Below, piece after piece: positions 1 through 13,000 of a DNA stretch of 28,447 nt. Made by a program: the position numbers and the translations under genes. The DNA comes from Plakobranchus ocellatus (Eukaryota > Mollusca > Gastropoda > Plakobranchidae): assembly GCA_019648995.1 (NCBI GenBank), contig BLXT01000774.1, forward strand, positions 42,518 through 70,964, given 5' to 3'. Numbering within the stretch: the first letter of the stretch is position 1; every line of letters starts with the position of its first letter. The notes below the pieces were generated by a model. That model saw only the letters and a list, made by a program, of their open reading frames with translations. It did not search any database and was not told where the DNA came from.

Positions 1-2010
1 GGAAAAAAAAAAAAAAAAAAAAAAAAAAGATTTCCGCCTTTGACGATTTTTGCTAAATTTTTGCTCTACCTGTCTGTGAAAAATAGTTATTTTAAAATAC
101 TTGAAGATATTTATTAACATTAAAATGTTTAAAAAGTAATCTAGAATGTTTCAAGAATCTATTCTAATCAATGATTCAAAATCAACCTGGTATGACCTTA
201 GGATGTATTTCAGGCTCTAGCCCAAATTTGTATTTACCGACAAGCGAAGGGTTTCTAAATGCCATCACACAAATGTTTACCAGTGTTGGTCTATTTATTT
301 TGTATATTTTATGAGTAAAAAAAGAGCAAAGTATTCCTCTGCCTGGCAAGGACTACCTGTCTCCATATGAGATCCCACAGAACTTAAGCAATATCAAATT
401 GCAGTTGGCAAGACTGATCTCTCACATTCAAACGCTATATCTGCCTTCCTACCAAGCTCAATAACTTTTAAGCTTAGATAGCAAAAGAGATCGAAGAGAG
501 ATGAGGGCTGAAAAAAAAAAAAAGGAAGAGAGCAATATTTTTAACTGCTTTTTCATTTTGGCTTACTATTTAAATATTTCAACTTTTCTCTACATTATAC
601 ATTTTCGCCCATTAATATCAATACATGTATATTTGAATTTCACAGGGATTTACATACATACATAGATACATACATATTATAATGGTAATATATCTGCATT
701 TTATAGCTATCACTATCATATCCATTTTAGAATGCGCATGGCCAAGGCTATTCCAACAGCTACTGTATATGATCATATAAAAATATACTTTTAAAAGCAT
801 CCAATTTTTACTCGAAAATATGTTGGCACTCTTGGCACTTGCACCTTGATGACCAAAATAATCCTGTTCGTTGTTCAACGTTAAAAAAGAAAAAAAAAAA
901 GAAAGAATCCTACAATTTCACTCTCACCCCACCCAAAAATTTGCAGTAACAATACTAACATCTGGTTTTTCTGATTTTTTTAATGTGAAGTGGTCCCACA
1001 CAATGAGTACTAAAAGGTTTGCCTCTCTGCATGATTGACTTTAAATGAAAAACATTAATTGAACTAGAGTAGAAGCTTGAAAAAATCTGTTCTCAAAGTG
1101 CAGAATTTTCTATAGAGAAGACAGACATTCCGTATATGCCCTATACAAGTACGACTAAGTGAAAATTGATAATGATGCAAATGTAGTTTATAGTTATAGA
1201 TAATTTTTCATTAGATTTTTATCAAATTAACAGTGCATTTTTCATCATCTTATTGTTTAGCTTTGCACTGTAAAAATGTCTAAATCTAGATTTTCAGGTG
1301 TAAATTGGTCAATGTGCTTGATAACAGGTATAATAGGAGAGTCATATTTTGAATTTAAATGGCAACATCCCTTTTTGTCTTTACTCCCATTAAATTTTAA
1401 CAACCACTAAATTTTTATATAACAGATGCCTTCTTTTCCCCTAACTATAGATTTTCATCGATTCCTTTTAAGCAGCAATGTCAGGATCTACATAATTGTT
1501 TGTTGTTATCACCTCAATATTGAAAAACTCAAAATCTTATTGTGAAATATCTCACCCAAACAATGTTAACTGATGTGCGCATATAACAAGAGGTAAACTT
1601 TCATACATGTGCCAATATTTGCTTAATCAAAGTATCATGAAATTTTCTGCAATATAAAAAAAAGGACTTTCAGATACATGGCAACATGAATTTGTATAAA
1701 GATTGACAAGGGCATCTAGCAAGACAATTACTCCTTTTAAAAAACACCCGTCATTTTAGAGATACGTAAGAACTCATGCTATAGGTTAGGTATAACCTTT
1801 CATTTTCTTTTGAAGGTTTTAGTTGCTGGAATCAAGATAAAGGGTTCTGTGAGCACTGATGTGCTCATACTGCACGGTGTGTGCCTCCTTGCTAAATTGT
1901 CCACACTGTTGATTTGCTACTCAGACTGGGGAAGGATAAGGTAGTACTAGTAAAAAGAAAACACCTATTTTATTATGATAAAACATGGGGATATGCAGAC
2001 ATTTTGCAAT

Positions 2011-2032
2011 CCACCCACCCCGCCCCGCCCCC
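2011..2032 (-). other. Predicted G-quadruplex motif
   Basis: On the minus strand the sequence has four G runs (5, 4, 4 and 3) separated by single C or T bases. This fits the standard G3+N1-7 quadruplex pattern with one-base loops. It lies about 1.9 kb beyond the IPO4 stop codon, on the transcribed sense strand of that gene. Confidence 0.7.
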
Positions 2033-3432
2033 AATAAAGAATAAATAATTCTTGCTCCACAACAAAATGTATTTGTCACTTTTGCTGGGTTTTTGATAAT
2101 CTCACAGCGAGTGAAGAGCACTTGTTTCTGATACATTTGACTGTAATTATTAATTGAAGCAGGACAGGACAAATACTAGTGCATTTATGCACATTATATT
2201 GCACATTCAAAATAGCATAGTCATATTTCTATACAGTCACTCTTACATTTTTAAAAAGAGTCGCTTTTGATTTGCAATTCTGTACAAAACACTTTTACCT
2301 TTCATTTGCTCTGAAAATAGCATGATTTACTCTACTTAAAGTTAACAAACAAGGAAAAGACAGAAACTACCAGTACCAGCTTGTGAAATATTTGAATTTG
2401 AAGACATTTTCTTCCTTGCATTCAAGCGTGATTTTAAGACAAGGCTCTGACTAGAGTTTGAAAAAAAAACAATTTCAATACAGTGAGTACTTCTGATTAG
2501 ACAATACAGAAGCTGGTTTAAAAAAACAAAAAGCCTGTGTGAACAGACAGATCAAGAGTAATTTTCCTCTCTAAATACAACACTAAATATCCTGTCTCAC
2601 CTATAACATTTCTCTTGTGAGTGGAATGTTACAGGTAAGTGTATTTGGAGCAGGCATGGTGCAAGGCTGAGATTCATTCAGTACTGTGTCAATATCCCAG
2701 TATTGCAAAGTTACATTAAAATTGTGCAGAAAAGGAATGAGTTTAAAAAGAAAAGAAGGATTAGCAAGTTGTCGTAAAAAAGATATTCTGTTTTATCAAT
2801 ACTTTGAAAGTAAGTTCCACAGAAAGAAAATTAAGTACAGACTAACATGAGATGGAGGAATAAATAAGATTAAAGGGTTGCGGGGGAGAAAAAAATACCA
2901 AATGCCCTAGAACGTAATTACTTTTTTTTTCTTTAGATTGTTTTCTGTATCATAATTGAAGAGTATAATGTATCATTATTATGCTTGGAATTTTTGCATG
3001 AAGAATTCTCGATAAAATGCAGGAGGGCAACTGAAATGCTTTACATTTTTCAGACTCAAGATATAAAGTTTTGCATTTTGAAGATTACAAAATAAGTGAG
3101 CCAAATTAAATATGATAGCACCATTGAAAAAAAAGATACTTCATTATCAAAAAAAAATTGCTCTAGATTCTTTACATTTTCTTTTTAGCTGGCATAACTA
3201 AAACAATATTTTTTTAAGCTATTCTACAACAACTTAACCATATATAGACGTACGAAAAAGTGCATTAATTCTGTTGGATATAACAAAAGACCTATACTTA
3301 AATTCTTATGTAGGATTCATAAACAAAATATTACAAACTCATGCAGCGACAGGTTGGCTTTTTTTCACATAAATCATAAATTGCGAAATTTTTTGCAGCC
3401 ATTGAAGATGGTCATGTGAAAGTTACATTGTT

Positions 3433-3438
3433 TTTATT
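3433..3438 (-). terminator. Candidate poly(A) signal AATAAA for IPO4
   Basis: The first AATAAA on the gene's strand after the stop codon, about 450 bases downstream. In such an AT-rich genome the hexamer occurs often by chance and further copies follow, so the true 3' end is not fixed. Confidence 0.3.
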
Positions 3439-3888
3439 TTCTAAAAATATTTCTTTTAAAACTATCTGAGCAAGGATTTTATCATGTCCAGGCAAATAAA
3501 CAAAACATACAACTTTGAGTACTTTGGAAAAATATTCTGACAACATCATCTTCCTTTCAACAAAAATAAAAATGAAAAAAAAGTTACATTAATTAAAAAC
3601 TCCACATTGCATTTGTTTCTTTACATACTATAAACAAAAGTAATAAAAAAAAACTAAAACTTTTAAGAAACCGAAGGTTTATCGTCAAACAAAAGGTAGA
3701 AGTAAAAAAATAATCTGTGAGAGTTTGAACACAAACTCAGGTAAGTGGCAATCTACTTTGTGAATTTTTTTTATCTGACTCCCTTCCCCAACCACTGCAC
3801 TTGGAGTACTGCAAAAAGAAAATGATTAAAGAATAATTTGAGGAACAAAAAAATATTTTCTCTAAATAAAAGGGCAAAATATAAATTA

Positions 3889-4028
3889 TCAAGATGATAA
3901 AACAGCAGCCAAACATGTATCCAGAACTGCTCCAGCTTCTGGTTCCAAGCTAGCGCGGACCTGGTCAAACTCAGCAGGGTAGTGGTCTTTTACATTCTTC
4001 ACAAACTGTACCAGCATCTTCTGGGTTT
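3889..4028 (-). CDS. IPO4: IPO4 coding exon 29 and stop (residues 1035-1080)
   Basis: Acceptor ACCTACAG. Encodes TQKMLVQFVKNVKDHYPAEF, then LEPEAGAVLDTCLAAVLSS and TGA. The ending matches the last HEAT helix of IPO4, where the human protein has KAQELQAVLGLS. Confidence 0.93.
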
Positions 4029-7000
4029 CTGTAGGTGTATATGAAGGCAGGGAAAGAAAGAAAAGTAAACATATGTGTGAGTTTAATTCCAATCTTTATT
4101 TTAAAAAAAAGATTCTTTACAGGACAGTAGAGAGGGCCATCAAATTTTGACAAATCTATACTAGGAATCAATGGAAATGGCAAAATTCTCAATGTTCAAA
4201 CTTGTTTAAAAATATATACATCTGTATATTGTGTTATGTGGTATTATTTTCTAGAAAATAAAAAATTCTATGTTTGGACTGTTCAGAATCTGTCTTAATA
4301 AAATTCCTCAGAGCAAATGTGTGACATTCATTTATTTTAAATTATTAGAAACCCATTTTGCAGATACTTTAGGTAAAATGAAGAAAATATACAAGTAATT
4401 CACCAGCAAAAACAAATAAATAAGTTTAAGGAATTTTGAAGATGTGCAGGTGGTTGAAGAGGATAAATGTGTATATACAAAAACATGGATACACTCACTT
4501 TCACACACTCTCATGCATGGATTACAAGCTTTTGGGAATGTAAAAGAATGAAGTCCAAGTATAAAAAGATTAATGAAGCAGTGATTTGCACTCATGAATC
4601 CAATCTCTTTGACTACAGGTGGCGGTAAGCTATAGCGCGCTGTGGTAGAATGTCTTAAAGATATGGGGAAAGACCGTTGCTCAATTGCGTTAATGCCTTT
4701 TGGTTCTCAGTGTGCATGACCAAAATGTTTCTGAAAAAATTTGTTCATGGTTTCAGACTTTGTAAGTGATTAATGGCTGTAACAATCTGATAGTAAGTTT
4801 GTCATTTCTGTAGCCAAAATGTTTCACATGTTCTTATCATTGGTTGTTCACAAATGGTGATTTAAATTTCTGAGTGTATGAAACCTTGGTTGTAACTTTT
4901 ATTTATTGCACTTTTGACAAGTGATGAGTTACGTAATGTGCAATTGTACAAGAGGAGATCACCTTGGATACTCTTCCACTAGAACCTTAGAAAAATTTGT
5001 ATTCACTCAAAAAGATAATGTTACAACAATCTTCAAATTCGCATATCTTTTGAAAGAATTGGGACAGACATAGAATTATTCTCTATGAAAGTGTGCAATG
5101 TAAACTTACACACTATGCTCACAACTTGAACTGTCCAAATTCCGACTTGTGACTGATGTGCTCTGATTGCCCTGCATATGTTTGTACATCAATGGAAGAT
5201 TTCAAGCATAGGGTTGATTTGGTATTTATACATGTCTTTCAATTGAAGGAATTACCAAGGTAGGAGCCATCATAATTTAGGTGTTGTTTGCTTGAGATTA
5301 TTGATACATGCAAGGCCCCCAATTGAAATTATATTTAAAAACTTACCATCTTTGAGTTCATCTGACCTGGCTACCACAGTTGCAATGTTCAACAGTTTTG
5401 GGATGTACTGGGCAAGCTGAGACATGAGGGAAAAGGTAAATAAATAAAAAACACATAAGGATATATTTTGTTTTTGTATTTCCATTTGATTACATCAGAA
5501 AGAAATGCATTTTAGTTGCAGATAATGTTTGACTTTGTATTGATTGTAATCAATGACAATAACTCTTACCTCAGGTATATTCTCACTGTAGAGTTTCATA
5601 ACACAGGTGAACACTGTAACATTCTCCTCTAGATCTTCCTTCAAAGGGAGAAGCTGCATGACAACTGGAAACACCTGTCAAAGGAATTTTAATATTGACT
5701 GCCTGCACATTTTACTTTGAACATGTAAAAATAAGCATAGAGAGTGTAAACTTAATATCTTATAGGAGCATGTAGGGTTTTTTTTTTTTAACATTCAGCT
5801 TTGGAACTAAAGAAAACATTTCCCCCATTTTGAAAATGAAAATGCTAATGTGCAACAATCCATTTAAAAGAGGTCAAAAGCATGAGGATTTCCAAACTGC
5901 CTACAGCTTTTCCTAAAATGGCAAACTTAAAAATGTTTATTACTTGACGTAGCTTGACTTAGCTTCAGTCATGGCATCTGGTTTTGTTGGATAGCAATTC
6001 ATCAAGGAATTAGTTTTCTTGTGAAGCTTTGATTAATTTTTTTCTTAGTTATACCTGAAGGCAACACTTCCGTAACTGACAACTGCCTAAATGCTAACCT
6101 GAGCCAATGGAACTGACTGAGGACTGTGCCAGATCATACGACAGACAGCAGCACAGATGTTGTCCATCACTCGAGGGTTGCTCTCAGAATTCATGATGGC
6201 AAACAGTGTTTTCAGGATGTCAGGGTATTGACTGTGGCAAAAATAAAAATTGTGATGTTTACAAAAAACATTGTATAGATATCCATGCAGGTTTTGAAAT
6301 GAACTGAAAATTGTTCTACTTAAAAATGAGAAGGCATTTTACTAATCACTGGTTTATTAAAGGCCCAAAATTGTCAAGTGTTATGTTGCAAATATAGATA
6401 GGACTTATTTGATATGCTATCCTACGGTTGCTAACAAATATTAATCGTTGACATTCACACATAAAGGTGCTCAAAACATTTACTCAATGGGTGAATGAAG
6501 TTGTGCCCACCTCTGATTTACACCATCCATGTGACAACATCTAAACCAGAATCAGCCGGAAATAAACTAGAGAAAGACACAGAGAGAGAACAATACTTAC
6601 CCAACCATAACTTGTCCACCATTGACTGCCAATAGCCCCAATGCAAAAACAGAATTGCTACGGACCTCCTCATCCTCATCTCTGGCCATTCTTGTGAAGA
6701 CTGGGTACAGGGTGCCTGTGAAGGCTGATCCCACGGGCTCACCGCAAGCCTCAATAACTTCTGCCAGGGTGCCAACTGCAAAGGATTTCTCTGCTGTAGA
6801 CGAAGTTTGTTTCTACAAAATTGAAAAAAAGACAAAGGAAAATTAAAGAAATGATGACCAATACAGACTGATTTATTTTGGTACATTTTTTTTTAAACCA
6901 CACTCAATAATACCATCTTTTGCTTGGAAAAATTTGAAAACTTCTTGCTCTCATTGCTTTTATTCTTTGTCTTTGCTGGCTACATATAATTACTCAGTTT

Positions 7001-10000
7001 TTAGCGAAAATAAAACATACACTACTCACCAAGCGCTTGAGCAGATCTTCAACAAAGTGAGTGAAAAATCCCACAAAATTTTGCCCCCCAATGATGCCAG
7101 CTATGACAGGCAGAATGTCGCCTGCTGACTCAATCAGCATGCTGTCAAACTCTGCCTCTGCCTCATCTTCCCCATCATCCTCTTCCTGGTCCTGGCATGC
7201 TACCTAAAAAAATCAAACAGGGTACAAAGGCAGATGGATTACTGTTTAACTTCCCATTCTGGGGTTAAATATACTTATATCACATTTGTTTTGAAACTAA
7301 TGCAAAAGAATCAGTTACCATTTAATTTTTAAACACTTTTTAAAGAGCTCGAAACTGCATTCTATGAGTAATACATTGGTGAAAAGTAGACACTGATATA
7401 TTGGTTCACTGAAAACATAAAATGTTTAAATTTATTGAAAAAATTATTTGAAATAAACTTTTAAAATCCTTTTTTTTTTTAAATGTACATCTAACATCCA
7501 ACTTGTAAGGACTGGTTGCAGGATTGTTAGGCATACGAAAATCATGTCCATTGAACAATTTATCTAATAAGCCATATACGTGTAGAGAGCTTTATGCAAA
7601 CTTCGAGCATGTAACTTTAAAAGTCTCTTCCACAATAATATGCCTTTCTATGCTCACTTTTAACCTTAGACAGCCGTGTCAAGTAAAAAAAAAAAAAAAG
7701 GGAAATCACACACCAAAATTTGAATGAACAAAAAATCCTTTTTCCCCCTACACTTTTAAAGAGCAAAACTAGCTATCTGATGATGTGGCCAGCAAAACTG
7801 AAAGTGTAATCAAACCAATTATGAAAAAAAAAAAAAAACAGGAAAGAACAAAAGATAAACCACCATCGTTAAATTTTAATACAAAAAATAAATAACATAG
7901 CTATAGACCAATTCAACAAAAATGAGGATGCAGCATAAAAAAAAAAACATGTTTCTCGCAAAACTTGGAGGAGGAAAGATACCTTATTGCTTATCTAATA
8001 GCAATTCTTACAATGCAATTTGATCACAGTTTTGAATCCTCTAACCCCAAATGCAGTCTCGTTAGCAAAGGCCAAAAAAAATCAAACAAGTTGCAAAATT
8101 CAAATATCTAGGTTACCTCATGATATCAGATGGTAGATGCACAAGTGAAATAAGGAAAAAAATAGCCATGGCCAAAGATACATTCCAATACAGTTTTTAG
8201 GTCAACTTTATCAACATGAGAGTTAAGAACACTTAGCAATCACTGGAAAGATGAAGGCAAAGCTAGGTAGACACAGAATAACTTTTATTGAAAGTCTTAG
8301 GTCATGGGCAACAGGTAAGGGTAGTGACAACAATTTTATGACGTTAACTGCGAATAGGTTTGGGTGGAGAAACATGATCGCCAATGTCTGTTCCAGACAA
8401 GGCACCTAAAGCAAATGAAAAGCTCCTTTAACACGGTACAGTGCCTCACTACATTACTGATAGTTGCTGACCTAACATCTCCAAGGTACAGTTAAAGAAA
8501 ACAATCTAACACAAAGCCTTTTCAAAGTTTGGATCAAATCTTTTATCAGATTAAATGGTCAAGGATGACTAGGGGATTAAAAAAGCTAAAGAACATTACA
8601 GGATTTTCTTTCCTCTCAGAATGGTGTAGTGATTCTAAATTTTGTTAAGATTTCTACTGGTCTTTATAACAACAGTCCCAGAGTAAACGTCAAACATGTC
8701 AGTAAACTGAATTTAGATCCTCTTTACTCACTTTTTCAAGAACCTTTTCTAGCTTTATTCTAAAACAAAGGTATAGTTTGGGACCATCCTATCCAATTTC
8801 AGAAGTCCCCATTTCCATGTAAATACTGTTGTGGAATACCACATTGCAAACAAACATGGGTTAAGTAATCACAATATCATTATTCTAGAACTTAATGTGA
8901 ATACTTAAATATTAACTCCCCAAGTACATTCAGTTGCCAACAATAACTAAGTAAACTAGTTAACAAACAAAAATCACAAAACAGTACTACAAAAGATTTA
9001 TGCTATAAACAATATCAACAAATTATCCACCTGTTAAATGACTGAATAAAAGAGTCTCGCAGAGATTACAGCAATAGCAGTGAAAAATCTCCCTGGAAAT
9101 TTTAACTCACTTGAGACTGGTCCCCCAACAGTTGCAGGCCACCTACAAGTGTTAAAAGACTGGCCCTGCACTGTTTGTAGGACCGACTTTAAGGTTAGAA
9201 ATCTACCTAAAAATATCGCAACTGTTGCAAGATCAGTCTGGCACTGTAAAAGAAGAGACTGCTTGAAATTGTACTTAAAAAGGTTTTTGCAACTGAACGC
9301 ATCCCCTATTTTATACAAATTAAAAAGTACAATAATTTAGAGAACCAAAATATGGGCTTGAAAACCTGACAGTTCATACTGAAACTAGATGTAGAAGATT
9401 AAGATGTTGATTATAAATCAGATTTAGATCTAGAATTCACCCCAAATACTGATAGTGGATCCAAATCTACCGTTAGATCTAGGCAGTCAGAATCAGAATG
9501 TAGCTTAGACGAGGAGAAGTCCAGGCCTACGAAAAGACGTAAATCAAAAAAAAAAACATAACACAATAGTTTGCTTTTCACATTCTTTTTTGCAGTCTCA
9601 GATGTTGAGATGCTTTTTACTTAGGTAAATAAAAACTTAAAATTCAGTTTTTAGCTATTTTGTTGCAGATTTAATGTGATGTGTGAGGGTCTGTCTGGGT
9701 CTGGGAAAATTTATGCAAGGAGCAATTTAGGGACCTTTTTTGAAAAATCATGACAAAAAAGGCCTGAAAGCTCAGTCCTGGGTGCTCGGTAGCCCACTGC
9801 AGGCCCAGTCTCAAATGAGTTAATGCATCCAATACAACATGGCAAGAAGAGTGAGATCTAAACCAGCAATCAGTCTTGTTATAGTGAGTTGCAACCCAAT
9901 GATTAGTTATACAAAGTGTCTGATGATGTCTAACATCATCAAAAGATTATATTAGCAGAAAACTAATTAACTGTTGGGGTGGAAATACCCACAAAAATTT

Positions 10001-13000
10001 TAAGCCAATTTTGTCAAAATTGCTTTCACAGGCATTTCAAACTTAAGTTATGGCTCAGTTTGATAAATAAGTGAATGCGTCTTCCAAGAAAAGGCTGCAT
10101 TTATTAGAGTCAAAATGCTAGCATGAGGTCATACAGCTTAACTAGTTATACTTAGCCATGTAGGTATATTTTTTTTTTTTATTTTGCATTTATTTCTTTT
10201 ATCATACATATTACATTCCAAATGATCACATAACAGTGCTGCTCAAATTTCCATTTCATGGCGGGCTATACCAGAGGAAGACTGAAGTTAGCACAAACTC
10301 ATACTGTAAAGATTACCTTATGTGTGAAGATCTCCTTCACAGCAGTCAAAATGGCATCCGTGGCACCAGTAATGGACAGAAGTGGCTCCCCAATTTTGGC
10401 CAACATTTCTTGGATACTATCTACAGAGGCAATGACCACAGTGCGGTCCACTTCTGTTTTGATGGCCTCCAGATATTTTGGCACTGATGCCAGGATCATG
10501 GTTTTCAAAGCTAGAGAGAATGGCGATGAGCAAGATAGATTGAAAGAAAAAAAAAAAAAAAAAGGGTGAGCTATTTCTATTAAGCTTTTCATTGTGTTTG
10601 CCTCATATTTACTATTTCAATAGTCTCAGTTGATTTTTGTGTTACTCATGAAGCTATAATTCAAGTAAAATGTTAATATATATGTTTTTTAAATCGTGTT
10701 CCCTTAGAAATAAAACATTGTGAGTTGTATTTCTTCTATAACTCTACTTACAGATCTTTAGACTCAGTTGATTTTTGTGTTACTGATGAAGCTATAATTC
10801 AAGTAAAATGTTAATATATATGTTTTACTTAAATTGTGTTCCCTTAGAAATAAAACGTTGTGAGTTGCATTTCTTCTATAACTCTATTTACAGATCTTTT
10901 AAGAAGCCAAAGTACATATGAGCTTTCAGCAAAATCAGTTCTAATTGACAGTAAAATTTACAAAATAAAATTTTTTTAACAAATTATAAAGATGAAAAAG
11001 TTACATGACAATTTTTCAAAACTATTTTCAAAGAAAAAAAAAAAAAAGAAAATAATGGAGGACAGACATTGACTCAGAAACCAATGAATTTTATTTTCTT
11101 TGTTTTGGTTTTTGAAATATTTCTTTTTTATTTTTTTTTTGAGAATTAGGTATTAATATTGTATTGCAATCATCAAATCTGATTTGATATTCTCAGAACG
11201 ATTTAACTGCATGAAGCCGAATAAATCAATTTTATTCTTTTCTTGGTTATGATAAACCTGAAATTCTCAAGGGCAACTAGTTGCACCTACTATATATAGG
11301 CTTTGGTTGAAACCAAACTGCCACTAACAAATGCAATAACCAAAATGACATACATTCCACCTCTCTTTGTTCTCCATGAAATTGCAACTATCTTGCATTC
11401 CATGTACAGATCAGAGATATGCTTTGCTACATAGAACAAAGAAAGGTGGTATATATGTTGTGCTTGATACCATGCTTGTTGGCAGCATTGTATTTTGAGC
11501 CTTACCCTCTGCTGCTTCAGTTGACTGTGTCTCTTTATGAGCATCATGCACACATAAACACAACTGGCACAGCGTGCTGAAGGCGGCCTTCTTCACTCCC
11601 ACAGCTGGATAATCGGCCAGCTCCAGTGTTTCTGTGAAAGACTGCTGCAAGTATGGCATAAATGCGCAACTGGAAAAAAAGATGGATAACAGAATGAGTT
11701 TGACTTCAGAGAAAATGGTTTATTAATAATGGAAAGATTCTTCAATCAAAACTTTTTGTTTCAAAGTGATATATATAAAAAGAGACAAAAATCATATATG
11801 AAAAAGAAAAAAAACCATGCAGTTTAACTCATGAAACTTTTTCTCTCCTCCTCCACTCCATTTCATCTGTTTTCTGCACATCACAAATCATGGCAGGGAT
11901 CACTAACAAGAATGGGGGGGGAAGGGAATTCTTTTCCTGCAGTCACACTCAAGATTTACGAGTTGTTGAATCATGCTTTGAAAAAATAAGCATACAACAA
12001 ATAAAATATTTAAGGTTATATTCTCTGCTTTTACTCAAATGATTTCAAACCTTGAAAAATTCATTTAATTTTCTTTTGTATGTTTTCTTCACAACTTGCA
12101 ATATCTGATTTTATCATGACAAAAAAAAAAATTCCTCAACTCACCCTGTACTGATGGCAATCTCGCCCAAAGAACAACATGAATCTTCTTTCTCATCCAA
12201 GTAAGCACTTTCTACTGAAATCCTGAAACAAACAGATTGAGAGAAAGTTTTACACAACTCCCCTTTACCTCTCTTTCAGAAAATGTATACACTGTTCTGC
12301 ACTTAAGATAAACATAAACACAATAGTAAATTTGTCCTGCTAAGCCTTCCTCCCCTTCCCCCCCAAAAAAATGTCTAGGCTTTTATGTTTGCGTAAGAGG
12401 AAGAATAAAAAAAACGATTCAGTGGTGACGGAACTAAATATGTTCATAAAAGATCTAAAACATGTTCAAAGTTCCAAATTGTGTCTCATAGTTCCTATAC
12501 TGTATGAACTGTTGAAGTAACAGTCCATAAAAAGATGCTTCTACCACAATCAAAGACAAGCCATTGATTTGGATACTGAGAAATGTTTGACTCTTCAATG
12601 AATATTTATATTAAATAGTTGAGAACATTGACAACCCCTGTGGACAACAGCTCAGCATAAAGAACAAAGTAATGCTATAGTTGGCAAAGCAAATTTCTAG
12701 ATACCAAACAGACAACTTAATATCACTCACCCTTCTATTCTGTAGTTCTCATCTTCTGCATCATCTGCATCCAAGTTCTCATCATCATTGAACTCATCCT
12801 CATCAAAGACAGTAACATTGTCTGTCTCTGTCTTGTAATGGGCCTAATGCATATTGAAAAAGACCATCAATATATATACAAAATAAGCTATGAATTTCAG
12901 TGGGTTATTTTTTTCACTTATAACTTTTACATATATATCATTTATGATTGTTGTGATGGCTACAAAAAAACATATGTGACACTAATTACACTAGTAATCA

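Larger units (their letters stand above)
1..3888. other. 3' flank and 3' UTR of IPO4, no gene recognised
   Basis: AT-rich DNA with long A/T runs, opening with an A tract of about 26 bases at the window edge. No open frame here exceeds 86 codons and none resembles a known protein. Part of it next to the stop codon must be the IPO4 3' UTR. Notable items are a TACA-type short repeat at about 650-677 and the G-rich motif at 2011-2032. Confidence 0.7.
7204..10316 (-). other. IPO4 intron 23 (3113 bp), site of several insertions
   Basis: The largest intron, more than twice the next largest. Two inserted elements account for about 1 kb of it: a LINE 3' end relic and a TTAA-flanked piggyBac-like element. 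The rest is AT-rich with A runs. Confidence 0.85.

Noticed and set aside
1..28. Long A tract at the window edge as a retrocopy tail
   Set aside because: A runs are frequent throughout the window and the adjoining sequence shows no element, so nothing can be concluded at the edge.
618..878. 86-codon minus-strand open frame in the 3' flank
   Set aside because: It arises from TACATA-type simple sequence and has no domain features.
9034..9318. 94-codon minus-strand open frame at the left end of the piggyBac-like element
   Set aside because: It crosses the element's boundary and has no family motif; judged an accidental frame.
10258..10569. 103-codon plus-strand open frame opposite exon 23
   Set aside because: It is the antisense of a conserved IPO4 exon and ends in an A run; not an independent gene.
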